DNA of 64,000 nt, taken from positions 17,535 through 81,534 of the forward strand of contig JARLGJ010000014.1 of the NCBI GenBank assembly GCA_031296105.1, given 5' to 3'. How positions within the stretch are numbered: position 1 is the stretch's first letter; each line of letters starts with the position of its first letter. A model generated the notes under the pieces. The model worked only from the letters and a program-made list of their open reading frames with translations, was not told where the DNA came from and searched no databases. Shown piece by piece: positions 32,505 to 41,977 of the stretch. Position numbers and translations under genes: made by a program. The DNA is from Acidobacteriota bacterium (GTDB lineage Bacteria > Acidobacteriota > Terriglobia > Terriglobales > Acidobacteriaceae).

Positions 32505-32966
32505 GTTGACCTCACTGAAAGGGTTCCGGGCGCCACGCTGGGTGCGGCGAGCGTGGGCGTGCCCGGCTTGCGGGACGCTGACAGATTGCTTTTGTGTAAG
32601 GGAAAAATACTGTGATGCGGCATCTTAAAAACGGCTTATCCCGTGAGCACTGTTCTCTTTGGGAGGGCGTGTCAAAACAGACCCATGGAGGGCCGATAGG
32701 CCAGCCATGCTTTTATGAAGTGCCACGTAAAGTCATTTCGAATCGAGATTGAAGATTGTTTTCGGTGCGATGAAAGTTGAAGTACCAAAGCGTGGAGGAG
32801 GTGGAACAGCCGTGCCGGATGTTGAGAAATGCAGCAGGCGCTGAACGTGAGACTTGGTAAAGTCCTTCGGATGAGGGCGGCGCCCGCTACACGCGCACAC
32901 GCAAAAGCGTTTTGCCGGCGAGAGAATATTCGCGCTTCCCGGTGTCGCGTGGAATGGTGTCCGGCT
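32505..32966. other. Leader region of the hydrogenase operon, with a hairpin
   Basis: 462 bp between hyaA and the LysR gene, both on the minus strand. An imperfect long hairpin lies at 32526-32566 (CCGGGC/GCCCGG outside, CCACGCT/AGCGTGG inside), starting about 20 nt upstream of the hyaA start. The rest is AT-richer around 32590-32640, a likely promoter zone, but I cannot assign elements. No gene is supported. Confidence 0.4.
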
Positions 32967-33914
32967 CTAGCCGGCGAGAACCTCATCGGCGTTATCGCCT
33001 TGCGGCCTGGGTTCTGGCGTCTCCGTGCCCAGCATCGCGTTGTCGCGGATGATTCGCAGGAAGTGCAGCAGTGCCGGTGAGCAGTTGTCCTTGTGATAGG
33101 CGGCCAGTAATTCCATCTTCGGCACCGGGTCAAGATCGAGGCGGCGTGCGACCGCGCCCTTCGGCAGCAGATCCTGCACGTATTCGGCAAAGAAGCAGAA
33201 GCCCAGTCCAGAGGCAACCGCGTTCAAAGAGGTCAGCAGGTTTTCGGTGTTGTAGCCGGCGGTGAATTGCGTGTTGCCCTGGCGGGCTATGGTGTCGGCA
33301 ATGTCGTGCACGGCCGGGGCAACTTCGCTGGAAATCGAGACCAAGGGGTACTGCGACAGCTCGCGCGGCGACACTTTTTCCTTTGCGGCCAAAGGATTAT
33401 CCCTGGGCAAAATGACCAAGGTGTCCTCGCGCATAAAGACTTCCGTGGCGATCTCCTCGCAATCGACGGGCCCGCGCAAAAAGCCGAGATGAATCTCGCG
33501 CTTCCGCAGGGCGGCAATCTGTTCGGGAGAGGTGATGGTGCGCAGCATCAGATGGATTTCCGGATGGGCTCGCATCAGGGGCGGAACAATGCGAGAGAAA
33601 ACCGTGCCCTCGGGACCGGGGACCATGGCGACGGTCAGAGTATTGATCTCGTTGCGTCCGGAACTGCGCGCGCGGGAGAGCGCCATCTCGACGGCGGCCA
33701 ATATCTGCTTGGCCTCGGGCAGCAGCACGCGGGCCGTCTGGGTAAGGCGCAGCCGGTGCTTGTCGCGCTCAAATAGCGGCGCGCCGACAATGCCTTCGAG
33801 TTGGCGAATCTGCTGGCTCAGAGAGGGCTGTGCCGTATGCAGTTTCTCGGCGGCACGGGTTACGTTCAACTCCTCGGCCACGGCCACAAAGTACCGCAAC
33901 AGTCGCAGTTCCAC
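32967..33914 (-). CDS. LysR-family transcriptional regulator
   Basis: 315 aa. N-terminal helix-turn-helix (MELRLLRYFVAVAEELNVTR, then AAEKLHTAQPSLSQQIRQLE) and a C-terminal two-lobe effector domain. It is divergent from the short-chain acid operon starting at 34636, the classical arrangement for a LysR regulator and its target, although the distance (720 bp) is large; the hydrogenase operon downstream on the same strand is another candidate. The effector is unknown. Confidence 0.88.
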   Translation of the reverse strand: MELRLLRYFVAVAEELNVTRAAEKLHTAQPSLSQQIRQLEGIVGAPLFERDKHRLRLTQTARVLLPEAKQILAAVEMALSRARSSGRNEINTLTVAMVPGPEGTVFSRIVPPLMRAHPEIHLMLRTITSPEQIAALRKREIHLGFLRGPVDCEEIATEVFMREDTLVILPRDNPLAAKEKVSPRELSQYPLVSISSEVAPAVHDIADTIARQGNTQFTAGYNTENLLTSLNAVASGLGFCFFAEYVQDLLPKGAVARRLDLDPVPKMELLAAYHKDNCSPALLHFLRIIRDNAMLGTETPEPRPQGDNADEVLAG

Positions 33915-34635
33915 GTCTCACCTCCAGATCTGCATTGGCGTGCCAGCTTCATTGCAAAAGAATTCGCGCCGGCAAGCGATTCAGCAAACCTGTAATCTCG
34001 CGCTTCGAAGTCGCAAGGATTTTAAGCCGGGAATGGTCTTCCCGTCAGCAGGAGATGCGAAATGGCAACCCGCCATACAAATGAACCTTGCTTCATCTCT
34101 CAAAGATGAAACTGGGATGACAAGTCGTGACCCCGATCAGGGCGAATTCACCGGTTTGCAGGCAGGCCGTCCGGAATGAGAGTTGCCACGTATGAATTGA
34201 GATAAACAATGTATTTTCCAAGTTCGCGGGGAACAGATTACTGTGTGTCCGGTTTCATAGTAATGAGAAAAATCATCGATTCAATCGTTCGTTCATAAGC
34301 GGTAGCTAGGCAGCAAAACAGTTGAGACAGAGAAATGACAGCCGGGGCCAGCATGGCTTACGGCAGGTAAGGAGGCGGCCGGCCTAATCAGAGCGTCGCG
34401 TAAGTGGAATTGCGGAAGCAGAAAAAACGAGTTGCCCGGGCGGGCATACGATTTTGGTTTCAGCCTTCATTTTTATCTTTCAGGTTAGCCGCCTCGGCAT
34501 AAGTTCTTTCTTCCCCACCTCCCTACGCCAGTTCTCAAAACAAGAGAATTTCCCGGCCCGAAATGGCCAGGGAATGCCCTCGCAAAAAGGGTACGGTCCC
34601 TCGCGTCTTCCAACGCAAGCGGAGAGGAATACGGT
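33915..34635. other. Long intergenic region between LysR gene and CoA-transferase operon
   Basis: 721 bp without a convincing gene; the short frames here have composition unlike the neighbours. It must contain both divergent promoters. The stretch 34195-34300 is AT-rich compared with the window. The last 30 bases hold a weak ribosome-binding site (GGAGAGG) for the CoA-transferase. No RNA gene or repeat was recognised. Confidence 0.4.
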
Positions 34636-36252
34636 ATGGCAAAAGTAGTGACAGCAGAGCAGGCGGCGGCGCTGATCAAGGATGGCGCCACTATTGGAGC
34701 GAGCGCAATTGTGCTTGCGGGGTGGCCCGAAGAGGTCGCCATGGCCATTGAAAAACGCTTTCTGGAAACGGAGCATCCCAAGGGGCTTACCTTCACTCAT
34801 GCTTCGGGCATCGGCGACTGGAAGACCAAGGGAGCCTCGCACTTCGCCCATCCCGGATTGGTGAAGCGCTGGATTGGCGCGCACACCGGCCTGGCGCCGG
34901 CCATGGCCAAAATGATTATCGAAGGCGGCTGCGAGGGCTTTTGCCTGCCGCAGGGCGTCATCTGCCAACTTTGGCGTGAGATTGCCGCCAAGCGCCCGGG
35001 CCTGATCACCAAGATCGGACTGGGAACCTTTGTCGATCCCCGCCTGGAAGGCGGACGGATGAACAGCAACACCCATGGCGACATCGTAAAAGTCATCGAG
35101 CTACAGGGCGAGGAGTGGATGCTTTATCCCACCTTCCCGGTCGATGTGGCGATCATCCGTGGCACTCTGGCCGACGAAGACGGCAACCTGACGGCCGACG
35201 ATGAAGGCGTGCTGATGGAATGCCTGCCGCTGGCGCAGGCGGCCAAGAACTCGGGCGGCATCGTCATCGCCCAGGTCAAGAATCTGGTCAAGAGTGGCAC
35301 CCTGCATCCGAAAAACGTGAGGGTTCCCGGAGTGCTGGTGGACTACGTGGTGGTGGCCAAGGAAGAAAACCACTGGCAGTCGGGCGGCACGGTGGTCAAT
35401 CGCGCATTCTCCGGCGATATCAAAGTTTCTTTGGGCGCCATTCCTCCCATGGCTTTGGACGAGCGCCTGGTGATTGCCCGCCGCGCGGCCATGGAGCTGA
35501 CGCCCGGCTCGATCGTGAACCTTGGCATTGGCATGCCGGATGGCGTGGCCATTGTGGCCGGAGAAGAGGGCGCGGCCGACCTGCTGACCCTGACCACCGA
35601 AGCCGGAGCCATTGGCGGCGTGCCCGCCGGCGGCGAAAACTTCGCCATGTCGTTTAACGCCCAGGCCTTCGTCGAGCAGCAGGCGCAGTTCGACTGGTAC
35701 GACGGCGGCGGCCTGGACCAGGCCTTCCTGGGCGCGGCGGAAGTGGATGAACACGGCAACGTCAACGTCAGCAAGTTCAAGGGCCGCTGCGTGGGCTGCG
35801 GCGGATTCATCAACATCACCCAGAACGCGAAGAAGGTGGTTTACTGCGGCACCTTTACCGCCGGCGGCCTGAAGGTCAAGGTTGCGGACGGCAAGCTGGT
35901 GATCCTGCAGGAAGGCAAGGGCAAGAAGTACGTCAAGACGGTTGAGCAGGTCACCTTCAGCGGAGCCTATGCCAACAAGACGGGCCAGCCGGTTTTGTTC
36001 GTCACCGAGCGTGCGGTCTTTGAATTGATCGACGGCAAGGTGACGCTGACCGAAGTGGCTCCGGGCATCGACCTGGAAAAGGACATCCTGGCGCAGATGG
36101 AGTTTACCCCGGCGATCTCTCCGCATCTGAAGCCGATGCCGGCTGAACTCTTCCAGCCCAATTTGTTTGGTCTGCGCAAGATCATTGAAACCAAAAAGAA
36201 CGCAGCGACGGCCGCGGCTGCCGCTGCCAAAGAGGAAATCGTACTCGCCTAG
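34636..36252 (+). CDS. ydiF: Family I CoA-transferase, fused alpha-beta (YdiF/Pct type)
   Basis: 538 aa, both halves of a family I CoA-transferase in one chain. The N-terminal half has ASAIVLAGWPEEVAMAIEKRF and the glycine-rich CoA loop; the C-terminal half has NLGIGMPDGVAIVAGEEG and the catalytic glutamate block LTTEAGAIGGVPAGG. It moves CoA between acetyl- or propionyl-CoA and short-chain carboxylic acids. First gene of an operon that mirrors E. coli ydiF-ydiO-ydiQRST. The C-terminal tail is Ala/Lys rich (KKNAATAAAAAAKEE). Confidence 0.88.
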   Translation: MAKVVTAEQAAALIKDGATIGASAIVLAGWPEEVAMAIEKRFLETEHPKGLTFTHASGIGDWKTKGASHFAHPGLVKRWIGAHTGLAPAMAKMIIEGGCEGFCLPQGVICQLWREIAAKRPGLITKIGLGTFVDPRLEGGRMNSNTHGDIVKVIELQGEEWMLYPTFPVDVAIIRGTLADEDGNLTADDEGVLMECLPLAQAAKNSGGIVIAQVKNLVKSGTLHPKNVRVPGVLVDYVVVAKEENHWQSGGTVVNRAFSGDIKVSLGAIPPMALDERLVIARRAAMELTPGSIVNLGIGMPDGVAIVAGEEGAADLLTLTTEAGAIGGVPAGGENFAMSFNAQAFVEQQAQFDWYDGGGLDQAFLGAAEVDEHGNVNVSKFKGRCVGCGGFINITQNAKKVVYCGTFTAGGLKVKVADGKLVILQEGKGKKYVKTVEQVTFSGAYANKTGQPVLFVTERAVFELIDGKVTLTEVAPGIDLEKDILAQMEFTPAISPHLKPMPAELFQPNLFGLRKIIETKKNAATAAAAAAKEEIVLA

Positions 36253-36281
36253 GGCGGACGGAAGGAAAGGTTGAGAAAGCG

Positions 36282-37436
36282 ATGAGCTTATTAACTCCGG
36301 AACAGAAGGCAATTCAGCAGCAGGCAAGGGAATTTGCAGCCAAGCACATCATTCCCTTCGCCAGCCAATACGACAAGTCTTGTGAATTTCATCCCTACCT
36401 GCTGGAAGCGGCCAAGGAGAGCAAAATCTTCGCCATGGCCGTGCCGGTTGAATACGGCGGTCTGGGCTACGACGCGTTGACCCAGGCGCTGGTGTTGGAA
36501 GAGTGGGGTTACGGCTGCGCCGGTATGGGAACCACTCTGGCGGCCAGCATCCTGAGCATGGACAGCGTGCTGGTGGCGGGAACGCCCGAGCAGAAGAAGC
36601 TGTTCTTTACCCCGATGCTGGAGACCAAAATTGGTTCCTTTGGCCTCACCGAGCCGGGAGCCGGCTCCGACGCCGGCGCCGGCAAAACGACGGCGGTCAA
36701 GGACGGCGACAGCTACATCCTCAACGGAACCAAATGCTGGATCACCAACGGAGGCTTTGCCGACGTGTACGTGATCTACGCTTCCACCGACCCGACCAAG
36801 GGTGTGAAGGGCTTGAGCGCCTTCATCCTGGAGCGCGGACTGGAAGGCTTCACCGTCGGCACGGTGGATCACAAGCTGGGCATTCGCAGCTCCAACACCG
36901 TGGAACTGCTGATGAAGGACGTGCGCATTCCAGCCGATCATCTGCTGGGCAAAGAAGGCGAGGGCATGAAGATCGCCATGATGACCCTGGACCTGGCGCG
37001 TCCGGCGATTGCCGCGCTCAGCGTGGGCTTGGCCCAGCGCTCTCTCGATGAGTGCGTCAAGCACCTGCAGGCAAAGTTCCCGGGAAAGCCTCAGCCGGGG
37101 CAAACGCTGCAATTCAAGCTGGCCGACATGGAGACGGAAATCCAGGCGGCGCGCCAGATGCTGCATCACACCATGGTCCTGCGCGACAGCGGCGTGCCGT
37201 TCAGCAAAGAGTCTGCAATCGCCAAGGTCTTCTGCTCCGACGTGGCCATGCGCATCACCACCCAGGCGGTGCAGTTGATGGGCGGCTACGGCTACACCTC
37301 GGAACTCGGCAAGTACATGCGCGATTCCAAGATCATGCAAATCTACGAAGGCACCAACCAGATTCAGCGGCTGGTCATTTCGCGTGCGGTTCTGGCCCCG
37401 GCTCCGGCGGCGTCCGCGCAGAAGGCAGGTAAGTAA
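36282..37436 (+). CDS. Acyl-CoA dehydrogenase 1 (short-chain type)
   Basis: 384 aa flavoprotein. It has FGLTEPGAGSDAG and WITNGGFADVYVIYAST in the middle beta domain (FAD and substrate contacts), and the C-terminal RDSKIMQIYEGTNQIQRLVI with the catalytic-base glutamate in YEGT. It makes trans-2-enoyl-CoA and gives electrons to ETF. It resembles butyryl/short-chain acyl-CoA dehydrogenases and corresponds to ydiO in the E. coli operon. The stop TAA shares its last A with the start of the next gene. Confidence 0.9.
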   Translation: MSLLTPEQKAIQQQAREFAAKHIIPFASQYDKSCEFHPYLLEAAKESKIFAMAVPVEYGGLGYDALTQALVLEEWGYGCAGMGTTLAASILSMDSVLVAGTPEQKKLFFTPMLETKIGSFGLTEPGAGSDAGAGKTTAVKDGDSYILNGTKCWITNGGFADVYVIYASTDPTKGVKGLSAFILERGLEGFTVGTVDHKLGIRSSNTVELLMKDVRIPADHLLGKEGEGMKIAMMTLDLARPAIAALSVGLAQRSLDECVKHLQAKFPGKPQPGQTLQFKLADMETEIQAARQMLHHTMVLRDSGVPFSKESAIAKVFCSDVAMRITTQAVQLMGGYGYTSELGKYMRDSKIMQIYEGTNQIQRLVISRAVLAPAPAASAQKAGK

Positions 37437-38572
37437 TGAGCTACGCACTGACGGAAGAACAGTTGCTGATCGGGCAGAGCGCCCGTGATTTTGCCAAGGA
37501 ATGCCTGGACCCCATCGCCGCCGAACTGGATCACAGCGCGGTGTATCCGGCGGAGATGGTAAAGAAGCTGGCCAAGTATGACCTGCTGAGTTTGTTCCTG
37601 GCGGGCGAGTATGGCGGAGCCGAAGCTGGCTTTGTCGCCTTCGTGGAAGCCCTGGAGGCCTTGGCGCGCTCCAGTGCGGCGGTGGCCAACATTGTGCTGA
37701 ACCACAGCATTGCGGCCTGGGCCATTGAACACTGGGGCAGCCCGGAGCAGAAGCAGAAGTACCTGGGCGATCTGGCCACGGGCGAAAAGCTGGGCGCGCT
37801 GGCCTTCTACGAGAACGGTCCGCTGCCCGGCGTCGGTTCCGATGCGCTGGTGGCGAAGAAGCAGGAAGAAGGCTGGGTGCTGAACGGCGTCAAGGCCTAC
37901 GTCCGCAACGCGGGCGTGGCCGGAGTTTACGTCGTGCTGGCCACCACCGATCCGGAGTCGCAGGGCAAGGCGTTGACGGCGTTCCTGGTGGATGCCGCGG
38001 CCACCGGATTGAAGGTGGGCGAAGCCAAGGAGACGATGGGGCTGCGCGGCTGCCCGGTAGCCGAGCTCAGCTTTGAAAACGTCATCCTTGCCGAGTCGGC
38101 CGTGCTGGGTTCTCTGGACGCCGGCACCAAGCTGGCGGCCGAGACTCTTGCCGTCTATTCCCTGGGCGAGGCCGCGCTTACCGTGGGCATCGGACAGGCA
38201 GCATTGGAGCACGCCGCCGCCTATTCGAAGACCCGCGTGCAGTTCGGGCGTCCTATCTCCGCGTTGCATGCCATCCAAACCATGCTGGCCGAGACCGCGA
38301 CCGACACGCACGTGGCCCGCATCGCCCTGCGCGACGCGGCGCAGCTCTTTGAAGAGGGCAAGCCCTTTGCCGTTGAGGCCGCCATGGTCAAGCAGTTCCT
38401 GGCGCGCTTTGGCAGCAAGATGCTGCTGGATACCTGCCAGGTGGAAGGTGGATTCGGATACAGCGAGTTCATGCCCTTGCCGCGGCTGTTCCGCGACATC
38501 GCCGGCACAACCCTTCTGGAAGCTCCCGCGGAGTTCCCGGACAAGACCATTGCGGCCGCGTTGCTGGCCTAA
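37436..38572 (+). CDS. Acyl-CoA dehydrogenase 2 (divergent paralogue)
   Basis: 378 aa, same three-domain fold as the preceding gene, but more divergent. The usual TEPGAGSD is YENGPLPGVGSD, WITNG is AYVRNAG, and the C-terminal YEGT block is LLEAP (RDIAGTTLLEAPAEF): a glutamate is kept at the aligned base position but the following GT is lost. It could be a second dehydrogenase with another chain length or partner, or a non-catalytic partner of dehydrogenase 1. The start overlaps the upstream stop (TAATG), so translation is coupled. Confidence 0.82.
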   Translation: MSYALTEEQLLIGQSARDFAKECLDPIAAELDHSAVYPAEMVKKLAKYDLLSLFLAGEYGGAEAGFVAFVEALEALARSSAAVANIVLNHSIAAWAIEHWGSPEQKQKYLGDLATGEKLGALAFYENGPLPGVGSDALVAKKQEEGWVLNGVKAYVRNAGVAGVYVVLATTDPESQGKALTAFLVDAAATGLKVGEAKETMGLRGCPVAELSFENVILAESAVLGSLDAGTKLAAETLAVYSLGEAALTVGIGQAALEHAAAYSKTRVQFGRPISALHAIQTMLAETATDTHVARIALRDAAQLFEEGKPFAVEAAMVKQFLARFGSKMLLDTCQVEGGFGYSEFMPLPRLFRDIAGTTLLEAPAEFPDKTIAAALLA

Positions 38573-38587
38573 CCCACGGAGTTAGAG

Positions 38588-39367
38588 ATGCCGAATCTGT
38601 TGGTTTGTTACAAGTGGACGCTCGACGAGCAGGACATCAAAATCAATCCCGCGGATCTGAGTCTGGACAGCAGCCGGGCCAAGGGAAAGATCAGCGACTT
38701 CGACCGCATGGCGCTTGAAGAAGCCGCCCAGATCGTCGAGAAGCAAGGGGGTGCCGTGGACGCTTTGAGCTACGGCACTCCCGCTGTAAAGCAGTCCCTG
38801 AAGGATGTTCTTTCCCGCGGCCCGAACAAGGTGTATTACATCGCCGACGCTTCGGCGGAAATCGCCGACGGCGCGGTGACGGCCAAAGTGTTGGCTGCGG
38901 CCGCCCGCAAGCTGGGTGGCTACGACCTGATCCTGGTGGGCGAAGGCAGTTCGGATGCCTTCAACCAGCAGACCGGGCCGCGCCTGGCGGCGCTGCTGGG
39001 CCTGCCCTGCGTGAGCTTTGTGGCGAAGATGACCCTGGAGGGCAACACGCTGACGGCCACGCGCAAGCTGGCTGATTGCACGGAGCAGGTGACGGTGACG
39101 ACGCCGGCCGTAGTGCAGGTGCTCAGCGAGATCAACAAGCCCCGCATCCCCAGCATGAAGCAGGTGCTGGGCGCATCGAAGAAGCCTTCCGGGGAAATCA
39201 AGCTGGCGGATCTCGGTCTGTCGCCGCAGGAACTGGCTCCCAAGGCTGTTCGCAAATCCGTCAAGGGATTTGTGATGAGCCGCAAGAACGTCATCTACAA
39301 AGAGAGCAACGCCGAGGCCAACGTACAAAAGCTGGTGGCCAGCCTTGCCGCCGAAGGACTGCGCTAG
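38588..39367 (+). CDS. fixA: Electron transfer flavoprotein beta subunit, FixA/YdiQ type
   Basis: 259 aa. The sequence CYKWTLDEQDIKINPADLSL, then KISDFDRMALEEAA, KDVLSRGP, LILVGEGSSD and PSMKQVLGASKKP match the FixA/YdiQ branch of EtfB rather than the mitochondrial type. With FixB it takes electrons from the acyl-CoA dehydrogenases, or links NADH, ferredoxin and quinone where the FixABCX complex bifurcates. The ATG follows GGAG, 15 bp after dehydrogenase 2. Confidence 0.9.
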   Translation: MPNLLVCYKWTLDEQDIKINPADLSLDSSRAKGKISDFDRMALEEAAQIVEKQGGAVDALSYGTPAVKQSLKDVLSRGPNKVYYIADASAEIADGAVTAKVLAAAARKLGGYDLILVGEGSSDAFNQQTGPRLAALLGLPCVSFVAKMTLEGNTLTATRKLADCTEQVTVTTPAVVQVLSEINKPRIPSMKQVLGASKKPSGEIKLADLGLSPQELAPKAVRKSVKGFVMSRKNVIYKESNAEANVQKLVASLAAEGLR

Positions 39368-39380
39368 GAGAGCAACGAAC

Positions 39381-40304
39381 ATGGCAGGAGTATTTGTATT
39401 TTCGGAAGACCTTGCGCTGGCACGGCAGTTGCTGACCCCGGCGCTGGAACTGAAAGCCTCTCTGGGCGAGCCGCTGGTGGCTCTGACCACGAGCGAAGCT
39501 GGCGCCAAGGAACTGGCGGCTCTGGGCGCCGACCGCGCCATCTGGCTCAAGACGGAGGCCGCGCCGGAGCAACTCGCCCTGGCCCTGGCCGATCTGCTGG
39601 GCAAGGAACAGGCGAGCGTGGTGCTGGTGGGCGGCACGCTGCGCGGCAAGCACGTGGCCTCGCAAGTTGCCGCCAGGCTGGACGCGGCCATGGCTACCGA
39701 CGCCAAAACGCTGAAGATTGCCGATGGCAAGCTGGAGATCACGCGTGTTCTCTATGCCGGACTTGCCGTGGCGGAAGAAGTACTCGTGCTGCCGGCGGTG
39801 GCCACCGTTCCGGCGCGCACCTTCCTGCCGCCCTCGGCGGTGGCGCAGGCCGGCGCGGTTGAAACGGTGGAACTCGCGGGCGATGCTCGCGTGACTATCA
39901 CGGCGGTGACGGCGACAGGCAACGAGGGCGTGGACATCTCGGCTGCCTCCATGCTGGTGTCCATCGGGCGCGGCTTCCGCAAGCAGGACGACGTCAAACT
40001 GGCCGCCGATCTGGCGGGCGCAATCAAAGCCGAACTGGCCTGCACCCGCGGCATTGCCGAGGACGAGCACTGGCTGCCGATCGAGCGCTACATCGGCATC
40101 AGCGGCCAGACGGTGAAGCCCGAACTTTACCTCGCGGTAGGACTCAGCGGACAGGTGCAACACATGGTAGGCTGCCGCGAATCGAAGCTCATCGTGGCGG
40201 TGAACAACGATGAGCGCGCCCCCATCTTTGAAGCCGCCGACTACGGGATCGTCGGCGACCTGTACCAGGTGCTGCCGCTGCTCACGGCGGCGCTGAAGAA
40301 CTGA
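39381..40304 (+). CDS. fixB: Electron transfer flavoprotein alpha subunit, FixB/YdiR type
   Basis: 307 aa from ATG 39381. N-terminal half is the ETF alpha/beta domain (VFVFSEDLALARQLLTPALE), and the C-terminal FAD domain has SIGRGFRKQDD, IERYIGISGQTVKPELYLAVGLSGQVQHMVGC and VNNDERAPIFEAADYGIVGD. It pairs with FixA and directs electrons to FixC/FixX. Followed by fixC after 9 bp. Confidence 0.92.
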   Translation: MAGVFVFSEDLALARQLLTPALELKASLGEPLVALTTSEAGAKELAALGADRAIWLKTEAAPEQLALALADLLGKEQASVVLVGGTLRGKHVASQVAARLDAAMATDAKTLKIADGKLEITRVLYAGLAVAEEVLVLPAVATVPARTFLPPSAVAQAGAVETVELAGDARVTITAVTATGNEGVDISAASMLVSIGRGFRKQDDVKLAADLAGAIKAELACTRGIAEDEHWLPIERYIGISGQTVKPELYLAVGLSGQVQHMVGCRESKLIVAVNNDERAPIFEAADYGIVGDLYQVLPLLTAALKN

Positions 40305-40313
40305 GGCGGAAAG

Positions 40314-41594
40314 ATGTCCGACGATAAGTTCGACGTAATCGTGGTGGGCGGCGGTCCGGCGGGATGTGCCTGCGCCTACACCCTGGCCAAGCAGGGCAAA
40401 AGCGTTCTGCTGCTGGAGCGGGGCAACAGCGCGGGCAGCAAGAACGTCTCCGGTGGACGGTTGTACACCTATGCGCTGGAGCTGGTGGAACCCGGCATGT
40501 ATCAAAGGGCTCCGTTGCAGCGCAAAATCGTTCGCGAACAAATCATGATGCTGGGCGAGGGCAGTGCCATGACCCTCGACTATGTGGACTACGGCTTCGG
40601 CGAGGAGGTTCCGCAGTCGTACTCGGTGGTGCGCGCCTCGCTCGATGAGTGGTTTGCCGCCGAAGTGGAAGCCCAGGGCGCCATGGTCGGAGCCGGCATC
40701 CTGGTGGATGGGCTGGTAGAAAAAGGCGGCAAGATCGTGGGCATACGCGCCGGGGAAGAAGAGATGTATGCCGACGTGGTGGTAGCCGCCGACGGTGTGA
40801 ACTCCTTGCTGGGGCAGAAGGCTGGGCTCTTTCCGGACGTCAAGCAACACGCGGTCGGCATCGGCGTAAAGGAGACCATCGAACTGCCCGACGAGGTCAT
40901 CAGCCAGCGCTTCGCCCTCAAGGCGGGCGAGGGCGCGGCGCGGGTTGCCCTGGGCTGCACCGAGGGCATCTCCGGCGGCGCATTCCTCTACACCAACCAG
41001 GGCAGCATCTCTCTGGGCATCGTCTTCAACCCGGAGCAGGCAGCCAAACACGGACGGCAGATTCAGGACATCTTCCAGGACTTCAAAACGCATCCGGCAA
41101 TCCTGGCCCTGATTGAGGGCGGCACCAGCGTGGAATATGGCGCGCACCTGGTTCCGGAGATGGGCTTTCACGGCATTCCGCAGCGGTTGCATCGCGAGGG
41201 GATGCTGGTGGTGGGCGACGCGGCGCAGTTCGGCATCAACACCGGATTGATCATCCGCGGCATGGACCTGGCGATTGTCAGCGGCCTGGCCGCGGCGCGG
41301 GCGATTCTGGCTTCCTCGTCGCCGGCTGAAGCTGGTCCTCTTTATATGCGGCAACTGGAGGAACTGCTGCTGCTGCCGAACATGAAGGTCTATGCCAACT
41401 TCCACAACATCTTTGCCATGCCGCGGGTCTTCCAGCAATATCCGCAACTGGCGAACCAGGCGCTGCAATTCCTCTTCCGCGTGGACGGCAAGGTTCCCGA
41501 GCCCATGGCGAAGGGCCTGCTGCGGATTCTGAAGAGCAATGTTTCCTTCGGTCAACTGGCGGCCGACGGATGGAAGGCGTACCGAAGCCTATGA
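40314..41594 (+). CDS. fixC: FAD-dependent ETF:quinone oxidoreductase-like protein FixC/YdiS
   Basis: 426 aa. N-terminal dinucleotide fold (MSDDKFDVIVVGGGPAGCACAYTLAKQGKSVLLLERG), then the FixC blocks SAGSKNVSGGRLY, VVVAADGVNSLLG, ISGGAFLYTNQGSISLGIV, and MLVVGDAAQFGINTGLIIRGMDLAI. It transfers electrons from ETF to quinone at the membrane. The N-terminus closely resembles E. coli YdiS. The stop overlaps the fixX start (ATGA). Confidence 0.92.
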   Translation: MSDDKFDVIVVGGGPAGCACAYTLAKQGKSVLLLERGNSAGSKNVSGGRLYTYALELVEPGMYQRAPLQRKIVREQIMMLGEGSAMTLDYVDYGFGEEVPQSYSVVRASLDEWFAAEVEAQGAMVGAGILVDGLVEKGGKIVGIRAGEEEMYADVVVAADGVNSLLGQKAGLFPDVKQHAVGIGVKETIELPDEVISQRFALKAGEGAARVALGCTEGISGGAFLYTNQGSISLGIVFNPEQAAKHGRQIQDIFQDFKTHPAILALIEGGTSVEYGAHLVPEMGFHGIPQRLHREGMLVVGDAAQFGINTGLIIRGMDLAIVSGLAAARAILASSSPAEAGPLYMRQLEELLLLPNMKVYANFHNIFAMPRVFQQYPQLANQALQFLFRVDGKVPEPMAKGLLRILKSNVSFGQLAADGWKAYRSL

Positions 41595-41881
41595 GCATCA
41601 AAAAGTTGAGTCCTGAAGATCTGCTGGCGCTGAACAAATTTGCCGTTGACGAAGGCAATCCTCACATCCTGGTGGACAAGACGAAGTGCGCCCAGTGCAC
41701 GGCCCGTCCCTGCCTGGTGGTTTGTCCCGCGCGCTGCTACCGCCAGAAAGATGGCGAGGTGAACTTTGAGTACGCCGGGTGCCTGGAGTGTGGCACCTGC
41801 CGGGTGGTGTGTACCTATGGCGGCGTCACCAGTTGGAATTATCCCCGGGCTTCCTATGGCGTGACCTTCCGTTGCAGTTAG
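41591..41881 (+). CDS. fixX: Ferredoxin-like protein FixX/YdiT
   Basis: 96 aa from ATG 41591. Cysteine motifs CAQCTARPCLVVCPARCY and CLECGTCRVVC hold a 4Fe-4S cluster, and the end VTSWNYPRASYGVTFRC is typical of FixX. It works with FixC as the iron-sulfur part of the quinone reductase. Length is normal for the family. Confidence 0.92.
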   Translation: MSIKKLSPEDLLALNKFAVDEGNPHILVDKTKCAQCTARPCLVVCPARCYRQKDGEVNFEYAGCLECGTCRVVCTYGGVTSWNYPRASYGVTFRCS

Positions 41882-41977
41882 CGGCCGGCCACTACCGGGT
41901 GGATGCAGTCAATTCATTCCCGCCGCAGGCTCGCCCACAGCGCGCTTCCGGCGGACGCAATACTAAGGAGAAAAACG

